Below, piece after piece: positions 26,634 through 35,664 of a stretch of DNA of 64,000 nt. A program made the position numbers and the translations under genes. Source of the stretch: Candidatus Marimicrobium litorale (GTDB lineage Bacteria > Pseudomonadota > Gammaproteobacteria > Pseudomonadales > Halieaceae); the NCBI RefSeq assembly GCF_026262645.1, contig NZ_SHNO01000001.1, positions 2,604,001-2,668,000 on the forward strand, given 5' to 3'. Numbering within the stretch: the first letter of the stretch is position 1; every line of letters starts with the position of its first letter. The notes under the pieces were generated by a model. It was given only the letters and a program-made list of their open reading frames with translations. It did no database searches and was not told the DNA's origin.

Positions 26634-27365
26634 TCAGACCAACGCGCGCTGAGCCGCTGGCGTGCCCTGCGGCAACGTTAAAGTATCTACTCGTTCTCGC
26701 CAATCCAGCAAGGCGGGCGCCTCAGCCATCAATGCCTGTGCTTCCTCCGCCCGGTCAAGCACAGTACACATGCTCGCGACGGCAATATCCGCAAAAGACA
26801 AGTGGTCACCCACCAGCCAACCTGTGTCCTTGACAAGAGTATCGATGGACCGAAAATGCTCTTCTATTTCCTTGCAGACTGACTCACGATCCTTACGTCC
26901 GATACCCTGACCATGCGCCTGGCGAGCAATGATGCGCGGGATAAGGGGCTGGAACACCCTGCGCATGACGCCCTTGTCCTCCAGCAAAAGATCTTCGGCA
27001 AGTAGTGCGCTGTTATTGGGCCAACTGCGCATCGTCAGATCGAAGAAATAGAGGCTTTCATCGGCCCAGTCCTCGATGATGCTGGCCTGGGCTGACAGGC
27101 GCGCGTCGGCAGGAATAAGTCGTTTTTCGGGATAGGTTTTCTCAAGGTAACCAATAATGTCGGTACTGTCCGCGATCATGAGTCCATTGTGCACCATGAA
27201 GGGCGCCTTACCTCGCGGGTTCAGTTTCTTGATTTTCCCGACGCCCGATAGACCGTAATTAACCGTATCAAAGGGTATGCCCTTGTAATATAGGCAGCGC
27301 CTTACTTTTGCTGCGAATGGAGACACTTGGTATTGATGCAGTATCGGCTTGTGCAAACTACTCAT
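26634..27365 (-). CDS. Glutathione S-transferase family protein
   Basis: A 243-residue protein with an N-terminal thioredoxin-like domain (PILHQYQVSPFAAKVRRCLYYKGIPFDTVNY, then GKAPFMVHNGLMIADSTDIIGYLE with the glutathione-binding cis-Pro and Ser-Asp region). A C-terminal all-helical domain contains LVGDHLSFADIAVASM. The SPFAAKVR start gives a Ser-type active site. Glutathione transferases of this kind act on electrophiles or as dehalogenases and isomerases. No catabolic gene is directly beside it. The gene starts with ATG at 27365. Confidence 0.88.
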   Translation of the reverse strand: MSSLHKPILHQYQVSPFAAKVRRCLYYKGIPFDTVNYGLSGVGKIKKLNPRGKAPFMVHNGLMIADSTDIIGYLEKTYPEKRLIPADARLSAQASIIEDWADESLYFFDLTMRSWPNNSALLAEDLLLEDKGVMRRVFQPLIPRIIARQAHGQGIGRKDRESVCKEIEEHFRSIDTLVKDTGWLVGDHLSFADIAVASMCTVLDRAEEAQALMAEAPALLDWRERVDTLTLPQGTPAAQRALV

Positions 27366-27598
27366 GCTATCGAACGATCCTTTTATGAAATTGTCGAAAG
27401 GGTATCACCTTTTAATGCGTATCGTTCCTGCCGATAAAGGCGGGAGTAGATGCGAGATACCGAGCAAGGGGTAATGCTGGATTGTCGCTCTATCCCTATG
27501 GTGAAAGCCACTCCCGCGCAGTAGACTCTATGGCCTTGTGAGCAATGAAAAAGCCAGGCATCACGTGCCGGTGGCGACAAACAGCGGAGACTCCTGAA

Positions 27599-27916
27599 AT
27601 GTCGGAATTTAACGACGTCACAATTGTTAAAGCAGCAAATATTTATTTTGATGGCAAAGTCACCAGCCGCGCGGTCAAGTTCGCCGATGGTTCCCGCAAA
27701 ACCCTGGGAATCATGATGCCGGGAGAGTACAACTTTGACACTGCCGAAGCCGAAATTATGGAAATCCTGGCAGGGAAAATGGACGTTAAGCTGCCGGGCT
27801 CTGACGAATGGCAAACCTTCACTGCAGGACACAGCTTTGACGTACCCGCCAACGCCAACTTTGGGCTGGTAGTCCACGAGGTCACCGACTACTGCTGTTC
27901 TTATATTGCCGGCTAG
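27599..27916 (+). CDS. ppnP: Pyrimidine/purine nucleoside phosphorylase
   Basis: A 105-residue single-domain cupin of the PpnP (former DUF1255/YaiE) family, which phosphorolyses several ribonucleosides. The whole protein is diagnostic: [44 protein letters not shown] and [15 protein letters not shown] use the ATG at 27599, the family start; the upstream in-frame ATG at 27545 adds 18 unrelated residues. It is followed by the peptide ABC transporter genes after 64 bases, and the two may share a transcript by chance. Confidence 0.93.
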   Translation: MSEFNDVTIVKAANIYFDGKVTSRAVKFADGSRKTLGIMMPGEYNFDTAEAEIMEILAGKMDVKLPGSDEWQTFTAGHSFDVPANANFGLVVHEVTDYCCSYIAG

Positions 27917-27980
27917 GCTGAGTTAAACAGACAACAACCGCGAGCCATCAACTATTACTTACAAGCTCCTGACAATCGGC

Positions 27981-29594
27981 GTGATTGCCCTACTGCTCGG
28001 AGCCTGCGGTAGCGGCGAATCGCGCATCGCACAGGGCAACCGGGAAGGCATACTGCACTTCGGCAACGGCACCGAACCCCAGGGTCTGGACCCCCACGTG
28101 GTTACGGGCATCCCGGAAATGCATGTCATCGTTACCTTGTTCGAAGGTCTGGTCACAAAAAACCCCTATACACTCGAACCCGAGCCCGGCGTTGCAAAAC
28201 GCTGGAATATCAGCGAAGACGGCCTCACCGTAACCTTTTATCTGAATGACAGCGCGAAGTGGTCCAATGGTGACCCGGTCACTGCCTATGACTTTGTCTG
28301 GTCATGGCAGCGTGCGTTAAGTCCAAAAATGGGTAACCAGTATGCCTATATGCTTTATCCCGTGAAGAATGCCGAGGCCTTTGCCACGGGCGAGATAACG
28401 GATTTTGCTGAAGTCGGCGTCACGGCAAAGGATGCGCAAACGCTGGTAGTGGCATTAAACGCTCCGACCCCTTACTTCATTCAGCTCATGGATCACCAAA
28501 GTACCTATCCGGTGCATCGCCAAACTATCGAACAATTTGGCAATGCCTTCGACCGTTTTACGCCTTGGACCCGCGTGGAAAACATCGTTAGCAACGGAGC
28601 CTTTCGCCTGACTGATTGGAAGTTAAACCGGCGCATTGAGGTGACAAAAAGCGATACCTACTGGGACCGCGACAAGGTCGAGTTAAACGGCGTTGTGTTC
28701 TATCCCACGGAAAATATTTCTACGGAAGAGCGTATGTTTCGCGTAGGCCAGCTGCACCGAACAGAGTCAATACCGCTAGACAAAATTCCTGTGTACCGGG
28801 CAATGCAGGATAGCCCTTACGTTAATTCGCCCTATCTCGGCACATACTACTACCTGTTGAATACAAACGAACCACCGCTTGATAACCTCAATGTGCGGAA
28901 GGCGCTGTCGCTTGCGATTGACCGACGGCGACTGACCGAAACTGTACTGCACGGAAGCACTTTACCCGCCTATAGTATTACACCGCCTGGAACACTGGGC
29001 TACCAACCACCCAAAGTGTTTGAGCACGACATACAGCGGGCGCAAGAACTACTGGCACAGGCGGGCTATCCGGATGGTAAGGGCTGGCCTGGCCTCGAAT
29101 TGGTTTACAACACTAGCGAGAGTCACCTTAAAGTTGCCGTGGCCCTACAACAAATGTGGAAGGATGCACTGAATATCGACATCACGCTGGCCAACGAGGA
29201 GTGGAAGGTCTATCTCGATACGGTAGATCAGATGGACTTCCAGATGGCACGGCGTGGCTGGATCGGTGACTACGTAGACCCCAATAACTTTCTTGATCTA
29301 TTCCTGTGCGAGGGCGGTAACAACAGTACGGGGTTCTGTGATCCGGTATACGATGACATGATTCTGCAGCAGGCGCCGCGGGCAACCACACGGGAGGCAC
29401 GGTACGCCATTTTCCAGGCGGCAGAGACACGCCTGATGGAACAAATGCCCATCGTGCCCATCTACACCTATACCAGCAACCACCTGGTACAACCGAATGT
29501 AAAAGGCCTGTTCTCAAATGTTATGGACTGGATAAATTTCAAATACATTTCCCTGGATCAGGATCAGGGTCAGGGTCAGAGGGTGGTTGATTGA
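27981..29594 (+). CDS. Oligopeptide ABC importer, substrate-binding lipoprotein (OppA-like)
   Basis: A ~537-residue periplasmic binding protein (SBP_bac_5). GNGTEPQGLDPHVVTGIPEMHV, LFEGLVTKNPYTLEPEPGVAKRW, TFYLNDSAKWSNGDPVTAYDFVWSWQRAL and NTNEPPLDNLNVRKALSLAIDR are OppA/MppA motifs. The lipobox LLGAC lies seven residues after the GTG at 27981. That leaves too short a signal peptide, and no ATG occurs between it and the in-frame stop upstream. Upstream in frame comes TYKLLTIGVIALLLGAC, a normal lipoprotein signal, which would need an ATT start at 27954. The last residues (DQDQGQGQ) come from a six-base repeat. It is the first gene of a complete importer. Confidence 0.93.
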   Translation: MIALLLGACGSGESRIAQGNREGILHFGNGTEPQGLDPHVVTGIPEMHVIVTLFEGLVTKNPYTLEPEPGVAKRWNISEDGLTVTFYLNDSAKWSNGDPVTAYDFVWSWQRALSPKMGNQYAYMLYPVKNAEAFATGEITDFAEVGVTAKDAQTLVVALNAPTPYFIQLMDHQSTYPVHRQTIEQFGNAFDRFTPWTRVENIVSNGAFRLTDWKLNRRIEVTKSDTYWDRDKVELNGVVFYPTENISTEERMFRVGQLHRTESIPLDKIPVYRAMQDSPYVNSPYLGTYYYLLNTNEPPLDNLNVRKALSLAIDRRRLTETVLHGSTLPAYSITPPGTLGYQPPKVFEHDIQRAQELLAQAGYPDGKGWPGLELVYNTSESHLKVAVALQQMWKDALNIDITLANEEWKVYLDTVDQMDFQMARRGWIGDYVDPNNFLDLFLCEGGNNSTGFCDPVYDDMILQQAPRATTREARYAIFQAAETRLMEQMPIVPIYTYTSNHLVQPNVKGLFSNVMDWINFKYISLDQDQGQGQRVVD

Positions 29595-30529
29595 TGTGGC
29601 GCTTTGTCGGGTCACGCCTGCTGCAAGCTATCCCGGTATTGCTGGTCGTCATTACCGTCACCTTTTTCCTCATACGCGTTGCACCTGGCGGACCATTTTC
29701 CAGTGAGAAAGCTGTAATACCCGAGGTTAAGGCGGCTCTGGAAGCCCAGTACCGTCTCGATCGCCCCGTGCTGGAACAGTACACCGCGTACCTTGGTGAC
29801 CTCATACGAGGCGACCTCGGACCATCGTTTAAATACCCTGGCCGCAGTGTGAACGAATTGATCGCTGCGGGCTTCCCGGTCACTGCAGAACTGGCGCTTT
29901 ATGCACTACTGGTCGCACTGCTTATCGGTGTTGGCGCAGGCGTTATTGCATCCCTGCGCCCCAATACAGCCCAGGATTATATTCCCATGTCTGCCGCGAT
30001 GATCGGCATTTGCATCCCCTCACTGTTACTGGGCCCCCTGTTAATTCTGGTATTTGGTATCTACCTGGACTGGCTGCCCGTGTCGGGCTGGGGTGATATG
30101 CCTGGTGACAAAATACTCCCGGCGGTAACGCTGGGCGCTGTTTATGCCGCCTATATAGCCCGGCTAAGTCGAGCCGGCATGCTGGAGATCATGACCCAGG
30201 ACTACATTCGCACCGCAAGGGCCAAGGGCATACCCGAATGGCGCGTTGTAGTAGTTCACGGATTCCGCGGCGGACTTACCCCTGTTGTAGCCTTCCTCGG
30301 ACCCGCCTTTGCGGGCTTGCTGTCCGGGTCCTTCGTCGTGGAAACTATTTTTCAGGTCCCTGGGCTAGGGCGGTTTTATGTGCAGGCAGCCTTCAACCGG
30401 GATTACACTATGATTCTGGGCGCCACGGTTTTCCTGTCCTCCCTCATCGTGGTATTCAACCTGTTGTCGGATGTCCTGAATGCTTGGATGAATCCTAGAC
30501 TGCGCAGCCGGCCCGAGCAAAATACATGA
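29594..30529 (+). CDS. Peptide ABC importer permease, OppB type
   Basis: A 311-residue inner-membrane permease with six helices. The N-terminal helix LLQAIPVLLVVITVTFFLIRVAPGGPF is typical of OppB/DppB. The coupling helix with the EAA motif is IRTARAKGIPEWRVVVVHGFR near residue 205. The ATG at 29594 overlaps the stop of the binding-protein gene by one base, so translation is coupled. It pairs with the following OppC-type permease. Confidence 0.95.
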   Translation: MWRFVGSRLLQAIPVLLVVITVTFFLIRVAPGGPFSSEKAVIPEVKAALEAQYRLDRPVLEQYTAYLGDLIRGDLGPSFKYPGRSVNELIAAGFPVTAELALYALLVALLIGVGAGVIASLRPNTAQDYIPMSAAMIGICIPSLLLGPLLILVFGIYLDWLPVSGWGDMPGDKILPAVTLGAVYAAYIARLSRAGMLEIMTQDYIRTARAKGIPEWRVVVVHGFRGGLTPVVAFLGPAFAGLLSGSFVVETIFQVPGLGRFYVQAAFNRDYTMILGATVFLSSLIVVFNLLSDVLNAWMNPRLRSRPEQNT

Positions 30530-31413
30530 GCACAACGTCGATGAATACGCTCGTTGATGCAGAGCAGGGAAGCTCCCTGTGGCGAGATGCCTGGTTGCGG
30601 CTAAGCCGCAATCGCCCTGCCCTGGCCGGCTTCGCCGTGCTCACATTGTTTGTGTTGGTAGCAGTGCTGACGCCATGGATGGCGCCTTACGACTACGCCC
30701 AGCAGAATCTTGAGTTGGGGGCGACGCCGCCCTCGGCAGACCATTGGCTGGGTACCGATATTTTTGGTCGCGACCTATTGACCCAAATCATGTACGGCGG
30801 CCGCATATCGTTGGCAGTAGGCTTTATCGCCACAGCAGTCGCACTGCTCATCGGTGTCAGCTGGGGCGCTATCGCAGGTTACGTGGGAGGACGGGTCGAT
30901 GCGGTAATGATGCGCCTTGTCGATATTCTTTATGCATTGCCTTTCATGATTTTCATCGTGCTCTTAATGGTGGTATTCGGGCGCAATATGTTGCTTTTGT
31001 TCCTCGCCATCGGTGCGGTAGAGTGGTTGACGATGGCACGCATCATGCGCGCACAGGTCCAATCGCTGCGACAACAAGAGTTCGTGGAAGCCGCCGTGAG
31101 CCTGGGTCTCTCGCCGCTGGCCATTATCTGGCGACACGTGATACCCAATGCGCTGGGGCCAATCATCGTCTACACCACGCTTACAATTCCCAGTGTCATG
31201 CTGTTAGAGGCATTCCTGAGCTTTTTAGGGTTGGGAGTACAGCCCCCCGAAACATCCTGGGGCCTTCTGATTTCTTTCGGCACAGAGACTATGGAAGAGT
31301 ACCCCTGGCTGCTGTTTTTCCCGGGGCTGGTGTTGGCAATCACACTGTTTGCGCTGAACTTTCTCGGTGATGGTCTGCGCGATGCGCTGGACGTGCGCGG
31401 TGCGAAGGACTGA
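30526..31413 (+). CDS. Peptide ABC importer permease, OppC type
   Basis: A 295-residue permease with the OppC N-terminal domain (DAWLRLSRNRPALAGFAVL, then APYDYAQQNLELGATPPSADHWLGTDIFGRDLLTQIMYGGRISL). The EAA motif lies in FVEAAVSLGLSPLAIIWRHVIPNALGPI. It overlaps the OppB gene by four bases (ATGA), showing translational coupling. It forms the second half of the channel and contacts the fused ATPase. Confidence 0.95.
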   Translation: MSTTSMNTLVDAEQGSSLWRDAWLRLSRNRPALAGFAVLTLFVLVAVLTPWMAPYDYAQQNLELGATPPSADHWLGTDIFGRDLLTQIMYGGRISLAVGFIATAVALLIGVSWGAIAGYVGGRVDAVMMRLVDILYALPFMIFIVLLMVVFGRNMLLLFLAIGAVEWLTMARIMRAQVQSLRQQEFVEAAVSLGLSPLAIIWRHVIPNALGPIIVYTTLTIPSVMLLEAFLSFLGLGVQPPETSWGLLISFGTETMEEYPWLLFFPGLVLAITLFALNFLGDGLRDALDVRGAKD

Positions 31414-31417
31414 CCAT

Positions 31418-32992
31418 ATGTTAAATGTGAATAACCTCACTATCAGCTTCACCAGCCGCGAAGGCACCACCCGAGCAGTCGACAATGTCAGCTTCAGTGT
31501 GACGGCAGGCAGCACCACAGCGATCATTGGTGAGTCGGGCTCCGGGAAATCAGTCTCCTGCTACGGGCTGCTGGGCTTGATACCACAACCCCCCGGTCGC
31601 ATAGAGAGTGGCAGCGCGTTATTCCTCGACAATGATTTACTGCAACTGAACAAGCACGCCCTGCGGAATATTCGTGGCCGCGATATTGCGATGGTATTTC
31701 AGGACCCAATGACCTGTCTCAATCCCTACATGCGAGTGGGGGCTCAACTTATGGAACCCTTACGCTACCATCGTGGAGTCCCCCGGGCAGAGGCGAAAAA
31801 GCAGGCTCTCGAGCTGATGGCCGAAGTGGGAATTCGCGATCCCGCAATCACTATCGACTATTACCCTTATCAGTTTTCCGGCGGCATGAGGCAACGGGTC
31901 ATGATTGCTATGGCGCTGATTAATGAGCCCAGATTACTGATCGCAGATGAGCCCACCACTGCACTTGATGTCACCGTCCAGGCGCAGATACTGAAACTGC
32001 TCTCCGACATACAGGCCAAGCGCGACATAGGCATATTGATAATAAGCCACGATCTCGCCGTAGTTGCCGACATCGCAGACCAGATAATCGTTATGCAAAA
32101 GGGCAAGGTAGTGGAGCGCGGTACTGGTGCGACGATTTTTAAGCGTCCTCAACATCCCTACACCCGAAAATTATTAGCGTCGATACCCCAGGGACAAAAA
32201 ACACCGTCGTCGATATCACCAAACCCACTGGTTTCCGTAAGAAAGCTGTGCACCTGGTTTAAGCAAGACAATGAAACGGTTAAGGCAGTAAATGATGTGA
32301 GCTTTGATGTCTACCGCGGCGAGGTACTCGGTCTAGTAGGCGAATCGGGTAGTGGAAAATCAACATTAGGCCGCTCACTGCTAAACCTTGTGCCGGCAAC
32401 GTCGGGGCAGATACTGTTCGACGGACAGGAGGTTATAACTCTTGCAGCAGGTGAACTGAAATCACTGCGACGTCGCATGCAGATTATTTTTCAGGATCCT
32501 TTCGCGTCGTTGAATCCTCGCATGACCGTGTATGACACCCTCGCTGAACCTCTCTTGTTACACAAACTTGAAACACGCTCATCCGTCGCCGAGCGCGTAC
32601 TGGAGATCATGGACGAAGTTGGGCTGGCACGACCCTATGTACGCAAGTACCCCCACGAATTTTCGGGCGGTCAGCGCCAGCGTATAGCCATTGGCCGCGC
32701 CCTGGCGACCCGGCCTGAGTTTATCGTTGCCGATGAAGCCGTTTCGGCTCTGGATGTTACTATTCAGGCGCAAATACTGGAATTAATGAAGACACTGGCG
32801 CAAGAGCATGGGCTCACTATGCTCTTCATATCACATGACCTCGCCGTCATAAGGCAACTGGCAGACAGAGTCATAGTGTTACAAAACGGCGAGGTTGTGG
32901 AGCAGGCCGAAACCACCGCACTGTTTGATCATCCGCAGCAGGATTACACCCGTCGATTGCTTGAGGCTATTCCTGGAAAATCGCTTCTTTAA
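31418..32992 (+). CDS. Fused double ABC ATPase (OppD-OppF / YejF-like)
   Basis: A 524-residue cytoplasmic protein with two complete ATPase domains. The first has Walker A GESGSGKSVS, signature FSGGMRQRVMIAMAL and Walker B LLIADEPTTALD. The second has GESGSGKSTLG, FSGGQRQRIAIGRAL and FIVADEAVSALD. The linker near residue 255 (HPYTRKLLASIPQ) is the usual end of an OppD-type unit. The ATG at 31418 is four bases after the permease stop. Fusion of D and F is known in YejF and GsiA. The second Walker B ends DEAVSALD, as in OppF. Together with the three genes upstream it makes a complete importer for peptides. Confidence 0.95.
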   Translation: MLNVNNLTISFTSREGTTRAVDNVSFSVTAGSTTAIIGESGSGKSVSCYGLLGLIPQPPGRIESGSALFLDNDLLQLNKHALRNIRGRDIAMVFQDPMTCLNPYMRVGAQLMEPLRYHRGVPRAEAKKQALELMAEVGIRDPAITIDYYPYQFSGGMRQRVMIAMALINEPRLLIADEPTTALDVTVQAQILKLLSDIQAKRDIGILIISHDLAVVADIADQIIVMQKGKVVERGTGATIFKRPQHPYTRKLLASIPQGQKTPSSISPNPLVSVRKLCTWFKQDNETVKAVNDVSFDVYRGEVLGLVGESGSGKSTLGRSLLNLVPATSGQILFDGQEVITLAAGELKSLRRRMQIIFQDPFASLNPRMTVYDTLAEPLLLHKLETRSSVAERVLEIMDEVGLARPYVRKYPHEFSGGQRQRIAIGRALATRPEFIVADEAVSALDVTIQAQILELMKTLAQEHGLTMLFISHDLAVIRQLADRVIVLQNGEVVEQAETTALFDHPQQDYTRRLLEAIPGKSLL

Positions 32993-33033
32993 GATCATCT
33001 GTGGAGCGTACGTTCCCGACATAACGTGTCTGT

Positions 33034-33906
33034 CTAGCGGGTAACATACACTTTCATCCAGTGATAGTCCGCCAACTCACTGAGGCGGTTACGCTGCGCC
33101 AAGCTCAACTTATACTTATTAGCCAGCAGCAAGCCCAATACACAAATGGTATTCACCGGTTGTTCGGCACCGGGCATCGCAAGTTGCATGGGGCGGTATA
33201 CCTTGCGCCCATACCAGAGTTCCTCTGGCAAGCGGCCACCACCCAGGTCAACAAAACGGTAATCCGATGGATTAGACAGAGCATATTCGACTTCCGGAGA
33301 GAGCTCGCGGGGCCGATGCACTGTCATCACTGCGTCTACCGGCGCGCCCGGGTCATTGAGCTGCTTCATCAGCGGCAGGGTGTCGCCGTACCTCACCGTT
33401 ATATTCGGTAATCCGGCCAACCGGCTGGACAGATAATCGAAGGTAAGCGCTATGCCGCTGTCGGCACTGGCAATGCCCAAACGTAAATTCTCCGCTTGCT
33501 CAAGATCTGCATCATCTCTTATCTCGCTTTCCTTGCCAGTGATGATGAAAACACATTCTTCACCGACGTTCTCGATCAGCTCAAGATGATTAACAACCTC
33601 GTTTGCCTCGGTGTTGAGGTAGTACTGAACCACATCTGCTTGAACAAACGCCAGGCTCACCGGGCTATCCATATCCATCAGTTTTTGGAGATTGTCACGC
33701 GAACCCCGGCTGGCCATATTTTCGACGGCCAGGCCCAGCTCAGACATCGCCACCTCTTTGATGCGAGCACCGGCATTCCAGTACCCGCCGCCCGGTATTC
33801 CCGAGCTGAGTATGATAGCCGGAGGGGCCAGTGACTCCGCGGGCACTGTTGCGCTGCCGCAGAAAACGGCGAACGCCAGAAAAACTTTGCCTGTGAATCC
33901 GTGCAT
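33034..33906 (-). CDS. TAXI-family periplasmic binding protein (orphan)
   Basis: A 290-residue exported binding protein. The signal peptide is MHGFTGKVFLAFAVFCGSATVPAES from the ATG at 33906; an upstream in-frame start at 33942 is less likely. SSGIPGGGYWNAGARIKEVA, then VENMASRGSRDNLQKLMD and VSLAFVQADVVQYY, are typical of TAXI (NMT1-like) solute receptors that feed TRAP transporters. No DctM- or DctQM-type permease is adjacent, and the TRAP set at 40376-43373 has its own DctP-type receptor. It may serve a permease elsewhere or act as a sensor partner. Convergent with the peptide importer genes. Confidence 0.85.
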   Translation of the reverse strand: MHGFTGKVFLAFAVFCGSATVPAESLAPPAIILSSGIPGGGYWNAGARIKEVAMSELGLAVENMASRGSRDNLQKLMDMDSPVSLAFVQADVVQYYLNTEANEVVNHLELIENVGEECVFIITGKESEIRDDADLEQAENLRLGIASADSGIALTFDYLSSRLAGLPNITVRYGDTLPLMKQLNDPGAPVDAVMTVHRPRELSPEVEYALSNPSDYRFVDLGGGRLPEELWYGRKVYRPMQLAMPGAEQPVNTICVLGLLLANKYKLSLAQRNRLSELADYHWMKVYVTR

Positions 33907-34020
33907 GGCGCATTCTACCATGACACTGTGTGGGCCAGCCAAACAGGCGCCGTGGCGCAGTCAAAAGTGCCTTAACTCGAGGGCGGGGCTCAATCCCGAT
34001 GGCGGATTGTATCCCGGGGG

Positions 34021-34203
34021 CTAGAGCCCGGTTTTTATGATGCGCAAATACACTTCCAACCGCGTGGAGGCTTCGAGTTCATCTTCAAAAGGTCCCGCCA
34101 ACTCACCCTCACGGGTTCTGAAGAACCAGTCACCGTCTTTTGTGAAGGTTCGGCTTGTCCGCGTTACGCTTTGCTGATCGCTGTCATTCTCTCTGTTTTG
34201 CAC
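34021..34203 (-). CDS. Small conserved protein (DUF6316-like)
   Basis: A 60-residue protein from a GTG start at 34203 with GGGTAAAG upstream. DWFFRTREGELAGPFEDELEAS is a recognisable core of small proteins found in marine gammaproteobacteria (DUF6316). The family call is from memory. It has no signal peptide or membrane helix and its function is unknown. It lies 114 bases from the TAXI-type gene on the same strand. Confidence 0.7.
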   Translation of the reverse strand: MQNRENDSDQQSVTRTSRTFTKDGDWFFRTREGELAGPFEDELEASTRLEVYLRIIKTGL

Positions 34204-34664
34204 GGCTTTACCCTATCTCTACGGTCTGCTTTACCGAAAAGCTTAACGCTACGACCGCAATAGCGGAAATGTAAACTGTGTGACGGTTCGCAATTTGGAA
34301 GGAATTCTACAGACCGACTTGACGGGTTGTGACACAGGCACGCTTCATACGGTGCACAGCTCTGCAGGCAGCCGAACACTAAAATCTGCTCGCAAGGCTT
34401 GCGGCGACGCGCAAGAAGAGTACTCTTTTGGAGCTGCTGTGCGTCTCGCCTACCTCTTCCCGGGTCACGTATTTGACAGCCGCTCCACGACAATTCTGCA
34501 CGCTAAGGTATCTATTCTTAAACCCTTGCCATACACATTTGGCGAGGACAGTATACGCTGTGTACCTGCCGCGTAATAAGCGCATTCCCTCGGTTTTATG
34601 GCCAGTCTCGCCATCGCCCCGGCACAGGGATACGGCAAACCGGAATAATGGAGAAATCAAACTG
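34204..34664. other. Intergenic stretch without a recognisable gene
   Basis: 461 bases between divergent genes. A short open frame exists on each strand but neither has family features, a ribosome-binding site or plausible composition. The region presumably holds promoters for the small DUF6316-like gene and for the esterase-led operon. I could not identify a convincing -35/-10 pair. Confidence 0.5.
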
Positions 34665-35624
34665 ATGGCCTATAACTACGATCCCGAGCTGGCCTCGTTG
34701 TTGGAATTCCTGCCGGACACATCACTGGGTTTGAGCGATCCGGTCACGGCCAGGGAGGGCTTTCTGTCGCTGATTGCACAGATGAATGCCGACGTTAGTC
34801 ACGAGGGCGTCACGGTTGAAAACCGCGGCATTCCGGGACCGGTCGATGCCCCTGATGTGTCGGTGAGAATCTATACACCGGCGGGCCTATCGGGACTTGT
34901 GCCTGCCATACTGCATATCCACGGCGGTGGATTTGTCATCGGCAATTTGGACAGCGAACTCGGTTCCTGCATCGCGCTGTGTCGCAATCTCAATGTTGTG
35001 GTGGTTTCGGTAGACTATCGCCTCGCGCCAGAGACACCGTATCCGGGACCGCTGGAAGACTGCTACGCCGCCCTCACGTGGGCCAGTGAAAACGCTTCTC
35101 GATTGCATATCGATCCCACACGCTTGGCGGTGTTTGGCCAGAGCGCGGGAGGGGGGCTCTCTGCCGCGACGGCCCTGCTCGCCCGAGACCGTAAGGGACC
35201 GGACATCTGCTTCCAGTATCTGGGCATCCCGGAGCTGGACGATCGACTGCAGACCCAAAGCATGCAACAGTTCGTCGACACCCCGATGTGGAACCGACCC
35301 AATGCTGAGCTTAGCTGGGATTACTACCTGGGTGATCAATACCAGCGCGGCGCAGAGAATGTGCCCTGTCATGCGGCGCCAGCCCGGACGGAAGATCTAG
35401 CCGGCCTACCCCCCGCTTACATCAGCACCATGGAGTTCGATCCATTGAGAGACGAGGGCGTGGAATACGCACTGAAACTGATGCAAGCCGGTGTGAAGAC
35501 GGAATTGCACAGCTTTCCCGGGACATTCCATGGTTCCAGTCTGTTTTCTCATACACAGGTTTCAAAGCGTGAGTCAGCGGAAATGTTTACCGTTCTGCGC
35601 CGCGCGCTGACTATCACAGAGTAA
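34665..35624 (+). CDS. Alpha/beta hydrolase, HSL-family esterase
   Basis: A 319-residue esterase. HIHGGGFVIGN is the oxyanion-hole motif of hormone-sensitive-lipase-type esterases. GQSAGGG holds the nucleophile Ser, followed by the EFDPLRDEG region with the Asp and GTFHGSSLF with the His, completing the triad. The start is the ATG at 34665 preceded by GGAG; more upstream codons are non-homologous. There is no signal peptide, so it acts in the cytoplasm on short-chain esters. It is the first gene of a co-directional run with an acyl-CoA ligase, 40 bases apart, suggesting that the released acid is activated by the next enzyme. Confidence 0.92.
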   Translation: MAYNYDPELASLLEFLPDTSLGLSDPVTAREGFLSLIAQMNADVSHEGVTVENRGIPGPVDAPDVSVRIYTPAGLSGLVPAILHIHGGGFVIGNLDSELGSCIALCRNLNVVVVSVDYRLAPETPYPGPLEDCYAALTWASENASRLHIDPTRLAVFGQSAGGGLSAATALLARDRKGPDICFQYLGIPELDDRLQTQSMQQFVDTPMWNRPNAELSWDYYLGDQYQRGAENVPCHAAPARTEDLAGLPPAYISTMEFDPLRDEGVEYALKLMQAGVKTELHSFPGTFHGSSLFSHTQVSKRESAEMFTVLRRALTITE

Positions 35625-35664
35625 TGTCGAGTTTTTCACTATCCCCTTGAATACCGGAGACAAC

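Noticed and set aside
27383-27877. A 164-codon minus-strand frame over ppnP
   Set aside because: It covers the complete, well-conserved PpnP coding region on the other strand.
34280-34576. A 98-codon plus-strand frame in the gap before the esterase
   Set aside because: No start context and no recognisable motif; mixed composition.
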